Assembly (NCBI RefSeq): GCF_964355755.1
Contig: NC_092670.1
Coordinates: forward strand, 22,317,201 to 22,381,200
Direction: 5' to 3'
Length of the DNA stretch: 64,000 nt
DNA from: Antedon mediterranea
Lineage: Eukaryota; Echinodermata; Crinoidea; Comatulida; Antedonidae
Within the stretch, counting starts at the first letter, position 1. Each line of letters starts with the position of its first letter. Below are positions 58,501 through 64,000 of the stretch, piece by piece. The notes under the pieces are model-generated. The model did not search any database and had not been told where the DNA came from. It worked only from the letters and a program-made list of their open reading frames with translations. The translations under genes and the position numbers were made by a program.

Positions 58501-60485
58501 CTCTAAAATAGAACTATGAACTCATTTTTTAATCTATATTTATTATTGCTGGCGCTCTCCTGTTTGAAAAATCAAGGATCTGCCCTTGACAACTTTTGTA
58601 TGATGCAGTCTACACTATCAAACTAGTTTGACAAAAAAAAAGTGTGATGTACCCAAATATGGTAGTGATATGACATTATCATGTCCATATATGGGCACAT
58701 TTTTTTGTCACATAAGGTTTGATAGTGTAGACAGAGCCTTATTCTATTTTCTAGTGAATTATATAAACTCTTTTGATTTTCTTTACAGGGTTATCGAGTT
58801 TTCAACACATGGATGGGTGAACCATCTAAAATGATTCTTCTTGAAGCAATATTGAAAACAATAACACAAGAAAACCTACTGGAAAATGTTAAAGTAACAG
58901 GAAAAGTGATATTGGATGGACTCAACGAATTACAGGTAAAACAATAAGTACAATTCCACACTCTCCAAACAAATCTATTGTGTACTAGAGTATATCAAAC
59001 CAAAGATGCCAAGAATTAAAGGCAACATACAGAGTTCTTTGTTTACTATACTAAGCAATCTCATCATTTTACAATTTCATAAAATGATAATTTGGTTGAA
59101 GCTATGGTAACTAATTGATGTTATTAAACATAGATTGAGAGCTAGATTATTATGACATCACTAAAATCGAAGCTCTATTAATGAGTGAATTCAAGCATAA
59201 AATTAATTTGACAATAACTTGAATTGAAGCACTATGACCTGAGGTCACATCAACTTTGCATGATTATCCATTGTTAGTTGGTTCATGGCCTCCATGGTTG
59301 GTTTTGCTATTGTAATAAAATTGAGCGTGCGTAAAAAACGAGTAAACAGTGTACATGAATTCCTAGGTCAAGTTTTAACTATTAAAATAGTTATTTTTCC
59401 CACACACCTAAAATTTTTTGATTTTCAAGTGTTTTTTATATTTAAAATGTTTAATGCTTTTGTCTTTCCTCGGCTTCGTGTCTTGTATTTCATATATATA
59501 TATATATATTTCTATGTTTTTTTTGTAATTATTATTTTATGTTTATTGCCGAAATGAATAAAATAAAATAAAAAATAAAAAAAATTCCCCAATATCTCGT
59601 TTCTCACTTAAAAGATCCAATTTAGTTAATACAAGATACAACGCACCTCAGCATGTAGCACGCTTGAAATCCATTGTTTAAAAATGCCAAGTCCAGAGAA
59701 ATTTGGCCATTATATGGTTTGGCCACGCTTTCATAACATCGCCTGATATCTAATTTGTTGAAATCAGAACCTCTGGTATGATTTTACACTTAATACTTTA
59801 TTATCTGTTTTTGTATATTGTATAGGATGCTTATCCTCATGTCTTCAGCAAAGCACGTGGTAATGGAACATTCATTGCCCTCGACTGTGTTGATAACCAA
59901 AAAGCAACTCTTATCTCATCACTTCTAAAGAATGAAGGTAATTTCAGTTGTTCATTTGTCTCTTGATTTGTTTGTCACATAAAGGTTGAGCCATGTTATC
60001 ATTATTCTCAGACCATTAATTCCCTGTGCGAATTACTCAGCAAGTACACTCTCCATAACATTTATCTCGTATGCGATCAATCACTTAAGGTGTATTCGCA
60101 TACATACACTAAGAGTTTTAAATGAAGTTATGCACAAAGCATATTTAAGCTGATCCAAATCAAAAACTACATCCAATGAAGAGCTTCATGATCAGTTACT
60201 GCTCTCTTATACATCTGTATCATTTTTCTGGGAATTGAATATTCTATTTTCTGAATGGATTTAGTGCTGCAGTAAACTGATTTAGTGCTTCAGTAAACAG
60301 TTTCAGTGCTGCAGTAAACAGACTGCCTACCTTCTTATGACTCCTTTCTTTCATTTATTCCAGGTGTCAATTTGGGATTGTGCGGCTCAAGAACTCTTCG
60401 TTTCCGCCCGGCTCTTATTTTCAAACCATTCCATGCAGAAATTCTTTTAGATGCATTGGACAAAGTTGCAAAAGATATGAATTAA
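43540..60485 (+). CDS. ABAT: 4-aminobutyrate aminotransferase, mitochondrial
   Basis: Fifteen exons: 43540-43612, 43895-43986, 48072-48104, 48470-48587, 49426-49475, 50590-50670, 51025-51117, 52277-52339, 52538-52601, 53996-54144, 57502-57639, 58271-58438, 58789-58935, 59826-59937 and 60364-60485. All have GT-AG introns and phases match, giving exactly 500 residues, like human. The N-terminus ([16 protein letters not shown]) is a mitochondrial presequence. [16 protein letters not shown] starts the class III aminotransferase fold. CGSCSNEN carries Cys163 and Cys166, the pair that binds the 2Fe-2S cluster in vertebrate [17 protein letters not shown] has the PLP Asp326, and TFSKK has the PLP lysine Lys357. 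It transfers the amino group of GABA to 2-oxoglutarate in the mitochondrial matrix. A microexon of 33 bp (exon 3) encodes [17 protein letters not shown] lies near 60702. Introns hold many repeats. Confidence 0.97.
44124..45940. mobile_element. Candidate non-coding DNA transposon, TAGGTGATCA ends
   Basis: It lies in ABAT intron 2. TAGGTGATCATTT at 44124 is mirrored by AAAATGATCACCTA at 45927-45940, about 1.8 kb apart. A second inverted copy sits directly beside the left end (44142-44155), making a local hairpin. The interior has repeated GCGCGTTAAAA-like phrases, AT dinucleotide runs and no coding. Element status is tentative. Confidence 0.4.
46525..46876. repeat. 24-bp minisatellite
   Basis: Fourteen full units and a partial one of GAGGTGTGGGAAGAGAGA plus ATATGT or TGTATT. 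Because 24 is a multiple of three, it is open in several frames and makes artefactual repeat peptides on both strands. It lies in ABAT intron 2. The first five units are of ATATGT type, the next eight TGTATT, and the last again ATATGT. Confidence 0.95.
53808..53905 (+). mobile_element. SINE head, tRNA-Leu-like family
   Basis: AGCGAGTGACTGGTTGAGCAG, CGTAGCCATAATATCGGC, AGGGTTCGAGCTTCACCCAC match the head of the SINE at 20876-21193 in the opposite strand sense. It lies in ABAT intron 9. The body is mostly lost. Confidence 0.7.
54348..54419 (+). tRNA. tRNA-like gene, anticodon ATC (Asp codon)
   Basis: A 72-nt cloverleaf. The acceptor GCCCCAG pairs with TTGGGGC, discriminator G. The D arm is GTCTAATGGTTAGGGC, the anticodon stem ACTGC/GCAGA has an A.A mismatch at the first pair, the loop is ATATCAA, the variable loop has four bases and the T arm CCGAG-TTCGAGT-CTCGG is perfect. 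TTTTT follows at 54422. Eukaryotic Asp tRNAs normally use GTC, so ATC is odd. It may be a tRNA pseudogene or a SINE head. It lies in ABAT intron 10. Confidence 0.6.
54548..54902. repeat. Paired Penelope-terminal-like repeats
   Basis: A block of about 85 bp (AAAGGCAAATTACTGAAAAAA, GGCTGGATCTCAATGGAGAT) occurs at 54551-54636 and again at 54768-54850, each next to a (TA)n run. The first is followed by CAGAGCTTTCGGGCTG and the second by GCCCTTCATCAG (54890-54901), whose complement CTGATGAAGGGC resembles a hammerhead core. This recalls terminal repeats of Penelope-like elements. Confidence 0.5.
55517..55547. repeat. Perfect short palindrome
   Basis: CATCATGTGCACGT and its exact inverse ACGTGCACATGATG are separated by CAT. 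It lies in ABAT intron 10 between repeats and has no evident gene association. Confidence 0.8.
55703..56860 (+). mobile_element. Helitron with two successive 3' termini
   Basis: The 5' end is A|TCTATATATTAATG at 55703. Two 3' ends are present: CCATGCGGAGCACGG with CTAG at 56327-56330, and CCGTGCGGAGCACGG with CTAG at 56857-56860 followed by T. Sequence before each 3' end is related (AATCAATGGCCGTAA recurs). The flanks match an uninterrupted duplicate at 54960-55145, which shows the insertion point. It is non-coding and lies in ABAT intron 10. Confidence 0.75.
58614..58737. mobile_element. MITE, TTTGATAGTGTAG family (full length)
   Basis: The ends CAGTCTACACTATCAAAC and GGTTTGATAGTGTAGACAGAG are inverted. 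It makes up about a third of the 350-bp ABAT intron 12. It is the cleanest copy in the window. Confidence 0.8.
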
Positions 60486-60830
60486 GACTGTTTGGAAACC
60501 TGAAAAAAAGGAGATACATTGAACACAGTTGAAAATGACATGAATTATTGGAAGGATGAATTAATTAATGTAAACGTTACAAAGAAAACTGTTTTGGAAT
60601 CTGTAAAAAAGGATTACCTAGAGGGTAGTAGTTATTCTCTAGACTATTTGGCATAATATTTGAAAGAAAGTTAAATTCCAACATCCTGCTTGTGAGGAAA
60701 ATAAAATTTGTTTTGCAAAGAAGGTGGCAAACATTTGCAATGTAGTAGTATACTACATATTGTGGTAATTAAACTTTGATTGTACAAATACTTGGCGATG
60801 GAACTACAGTACAGTACTTTGCATTAATCT

Positions 60831-60940
60831 TAAGCTTGGTTTCCACTTGGATGCAATGTAAGTGAGTTTATCCATCACAAGCAACAGTTTGGATGATCAC
60901 TTATGTCCTTGCATTGTCTCCTAGTGTAAACTAAGCTTTA
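60831..60940. mobile_element. MITE related to the GGTTCCCACTAG family
   Basis: TAAGCTTGGTTTCCACTTGG at the left and CTCCTAGTGTAAACTAAGCTTTA at the right, with TTATCCATCACAAGCAACAG between. It is a diverged copy of 37511-37689, located just past the ABAT 3' end. Confidence 0.55.
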
Positions 60941-61917
60941 TTAGGCTTTTTATTTTGCTAGACACAGAAGAAATTGTACGGATGAAAACAGCTGGCACAG
61001 TTAGCTATACTTTTTTTTTTCTTCAAATTTTCTCCCCAATTTGGAATCGGTTTGTAAATATTAAAAGGAATTATAGATTAACAAAATTACAACCTTGACG
61101 GCTATCTTTGGAAATAAGTTTTTGTACAAAAATTTATTAGTTAACAATGTAATTGAAATATAGTAAAACTGCATTAAATGCAGTTAAATGCACTGTGTTG
61201 TTCTAGGAAAATATACAAGGCATACATGCTTTCAACACAGTTCAAACTGCAATACCCAGTATAAATATATATTTCAATCAATCAATGTTTTGATCATTTA
61301 CAATGACATTATTTCCTTAAACCACAAACAAGCTAGATATATGGCCTTAATTTAATTTTAAATTTAATCACTCTACCCTTCACAAGTGCTCTCCTGTCAT
61401 CACCTTTGTTTCCAGGGGCCTTATGCACGTTTAGGGCCTACTGGTTTGTATTGCACAGTAGGCCTACTGAATTGTAAATACTAGTAATTGCATGTTATAG
61501 ATCATTTATCCAATTAACCGTGCCAAAGCTAATGTTATAAGTATAAAATAATTGATTTATATTGAATTGATTTAATAAGATAAAAATAAACAGTATGGTT
61601 CTCATTCTCAAATTCAAATATGTATTGTCAATCTTATTTATTTTTTTTAAAGTGTGATTTGATTTAAATTTATTAGGAAAAGAGCTTTTTGCAGCAAACT
61701 TTGCACACATGTGGCTGATGAGAACCATATTATTTATTTATCATGGCTTAATACTGAAAATGATATAATAAGAAAATACTGTAATGTATGCAAAGGTATA
61801 ATGTAATGTAAATAACAATACTTAATTTTTAGACTGATTGATTACTAAAATATTTCACTGTACTCTGCCTGTTGTTGCTCTACATATTCCAGGAAAATTA
61901 TTCTAATCCAAGTTTCA

Positions 61918-62236
61918 GTTAAACTGAAAACTATTGTACATTACAGCATAGATTCATTCAATGAACTTCGGTAGATTAAAACTATTGTAAATTATTAATA
62001 ATTCTAAGATAGACATTACAAATACAACCCCTATGTATTTGTGACACAAAGTTCATTCAAATGCTTTGTATGGTATAGTTAAACTGAAAACTATTGTACA
62101 TTACATCATAGTTCCATTCAATGAAACCCAGTAGATTAAGTTACTGTCAAATACTAGTAATTCTAAGTAAATACAAATACAAACTCTGCATTTGTGACAC
62201 AAAGTTCATTCAAATGTTTTGTATGGTACCAGGGAT
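61918..62236. repeat. Two-copy tandem duplication, period 160 bp
   Basis: GTTAAACTGAAAACTATTG starts units at 61918 and 62078. Both end with GACACAAAGTTCATTCAAATG and TTTGTATGGTA. The copies differ by scattered substitutions and small deletions. Confidence 0.85.
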
Positions 62237-62644
62237 GGTACATTATAAAGTCAACTTAATTCTTTACAGGCAGTTCATAGAGCCTTTTTTTCTGTTATCA
62301 GTATTATTCTATCTTGCATATTAAAACAATTTGAATGAATACACTGTTAAATTCTTCTTTCTGTGTGTTTCTTTACTGTTATGACATGGTTGTCCTTTAT
62401 TATTAAATAACATTCATAACTGTTGTGCTTACTATTGTTTATAGGACCATATTGTTTTTCCCTTGTTGGTCTGTACCCTGGTATGTATTCTCAATGAGTA
62501 TCAAAAACAAATAGTTCATCTTACATTGACAAAAATCAACAACTTCTCGGTTACTCACCATACTTTTTTCAGGTTAATGTTTTTTTCAATAGCTTCATCT
62601 TTTACTTGCGTGAACAATTTCCTTAAAATAAACAAAATAACAGA

Positions 62645-63547
62645 TCATTTAAATGTATTTATTTGGTCCATGTGCAAGATAAAGTTGCTATACTGTACAA
62701 CATCCAAAAAGTCTTTACCAACCTTTTGCATGTTATAATCTAAAAGATCCCCAGCCTTAGCTGCTAGCTTGCAGCTCTCCACGTCTGTATCTTTACATAA
62801 AATGTCTAAATAAAAAAATGACACATAATGACAATCACAAACTTCTAGCTTACAAATACTATGAATACACTACTAAAGCATCATTTGTGGTATTAATATT
62901 GCCAAAAAATGTTTTATTTGATTTTAATAATGTTCAACTAGGGGTTCTATATACTGAGGCTGAATCCGGTTGTAGAACGAGTCTTCTCGGATAAGGACTA
63001 TAAACTGTAGGTCCGGTGTACACATCTAGCTTGTGTGCACTTTAAAGAACCTAGTACATCTTTCGAGACGAGAGACTGATCACCAACTGGGCCCTCTGGG
63101 AGACCAGTCTTTGACTGAAGAGGTTACCCAGTATAAATATATATTTCAATCAATTTCAATCAATCAAATGCCTACATTCTGAATTATTAACATTTTCAAT
63201 TACAAACACTGATGGGATATGTGTATATAAAATGTGACATGTTACTTAACTATCATTGCACCAAGAATCATTGATACAAATGACAATGTTATTTATGTTG
63301 ATATATATCAGAAAGTTTTAGTATAAATTAATGCAATAACTTCAGTAGAACTAGTTAGTTACAAACCTTTAAGCCAATGTCTGCATTCCATAAGTTCATC
63401 CTGCATCTCATCCACCAGGATAAAGGATGGAACCGTTAGAAGCACCATGGAAAGGGCAAACAAGAGGCCTCTGCGTACAAAGGGTTGTGTGTGGTATCGC
63501 AACACCCATATTAGCTCAAGCAGACTCTTTGCCATTTGCCTCAACAC
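62645..63547 (-). CDS. TELO2: TELO2 (TEL2) C-terminal exons, partial
   Basis: Two minus-strand exons, 63547-63367 and 62805-62645, with proper acceptors and donor and matching phase, ending in TGA. The first encodes MAKSLLELIWVLRYHTQPFV, RRGLLFALSMVLL and DELMECRHWLKG, matching the C-terminal helical repeats of TELO2. The second encodes DTDVESCKLAAKAGDLLDYN and a short tail. By family knowledge TELO2 is the scaffold of the TTT complex that matures PI3K-like kinases (ATM, ATR, mTOR) with HSP90. Upstream exons lie beyond the window or in 63548-64000, where I could not assign one. A SINE fragment sits in the intron. Confidence 0.85.
62958..63170 (+). mobile_element. 5'-truncated SINE, tRNA-Leu-like family
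   Basis: The body GTAGAACGAGTCTTCTCGG, GTGTGCACTTTAAAGAAC, ACTGGGCCCTCTGGGAGAC and the tail ACCCAGTATAAATATA then (TCAAT)n match the SINE at 20876-21193. The tRNA-like head is absent. It lies in the last intron of TELO2. Confidence 0.8.
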
Positions 63548-64000
63548 CTAAGAAATGTACATGGTAGTTAAATCTATAATTTGTTCTTTATGAAAAAAGT
63601 ATCTTGCAATTAAATGTATCACAGTAAAGTAGTGAGGAAATATATCTTGTGTAGTATGGATGTTGGCTGAATGGAAAAAAATATATTTTAAAGCATTACT
63701 AACAAATTTGATCAAATCTGGTGTTTTTTTTAAATGAGCATGAATACTTTTTTAGTAGAAATTACATGTATAAGCACATTTTATATAGATCTATATCTAT
63801 CTATTTTTAATTTAGTTTTAATAGAAATAAAATCTGAGCAACTGACCCTTTCAACATGACAGTGGTAGTTCCATGATATAGGGTATAAGGCTTAGAAATT
63901 ACTATCCAGTACTGAAGTTAACCTAATGTCCCATCTATTTGGTATCTGGGCTGACAGTGACTTGGACTGCAGCTGTGGAAAAGCCTACGAATAATGCTGT
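63548..64000. other. Right end, probable TELO2 intron
   Basis: AT-rich sequence. The last 160 bases are GC-richer and have a short minus-strand frame, but nothing resembles TELO2. Confidence 0.35.

Larger units (their letters stand above)
60486..62644. other. Convergent intergenic region between ABAT and TELO2
   Basis: It holds the two 3' UTRs and no other gene. Repeats present: a MITE (60831-60940), a 3' scrap of the tRNA-Leu-like SINE (TACCCAGTATAAATATA at about 61257-61289) and a tandem duplication (61918-62236). Confidence 0.5.

Noticed and set aside
59285-59557. 90-codon ORF in an ABAT intron
   Set aside because: Hydrophobic low-complexity peptide ending in a TA microsatellite and an AATAAAA-rich tail; probably an old repeat.
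63837-64000. Additional TELO2 exon at the right edge
   Set aside because: The open minus-strand frame does not resemble TELO2 and splice signals are ambiguous.

Overview
This window is animal nuclear DNA: AT-rich, with split genes that have canonical GT-AG introns and an unusually dense load of transposable elements. Protein similarities are all to metazoan genes. The ABAT product is predicted at 500 residues with the active-site lysine at the vertebrate position, and the tandem ASMT-like genes and the abundant palindrome TAGGCCTA suggest a marine deuterostome, perhaps an echinoderm. That placement is inference. Nothing here is prokaryotic, so there are no operons or CRISPR arrays.

Layout. 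At 1-2138 lie two head-to-tail copies of one Helitron family on the minus strand, followed by a repeat of unknown type and a Penelope-like fragment (2850-3195). A tRNA-Leu(AAG) gene (3725-3806, minus) precedes MRPL58 (4114-5879), which encodes the GGQ peptidyl-tRNA hydrolase of the mitochondrial ribosome. From 6072 to 10345 there is a nest of palindromic elements, a LINE and another Helitron inserted into a second copy of the 2184-2628 repeat. From 10681 to 29716 stand three tandem six-exon ASMT-like O-methyltransferase genes. The first carries an in-frame stop codon. The second has a catalytic His changed to Gln and an 8.5-kb first intron packed with an L1-Tx1-like LINE and a GTCGGTC/GTCTG repeat family. 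Only the third looks fully competent.

The region 29717-33547 is essentially gene-free. Then come an NT5C/NT5M-like gene (33548-35462) whose HAD catalytic motifs are nearly all lost, a C7orf50-like WKF-domain gene (36644-38808) with a 52-bp minisatellite in its second intron, a folate-receptor-domain secreted protein (40312-40947, minus), a PIGY-like terminal exon (41793-41924, minus), the complete 15-exon ABAT gene (43540-60485) and the last two exons of TELO2 (62645-63547, minus).

The genes are unrelated housekeeping or metabolic loci and do not form a pathway cluster. The coherent stories are the decay and divergence of the ASMT-like array, the apparent 5'-nucleotidase pseudoenzyme, and the insertion history of Helitrons, MITEs and LINEs, several of which can be read from paired empty and filled sites inside the window. 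I did not find an unmistakably new biological system. The best candidates for novelty are the nucleotidase-like pseudoenzyme and the GTCGGTC repeat family.
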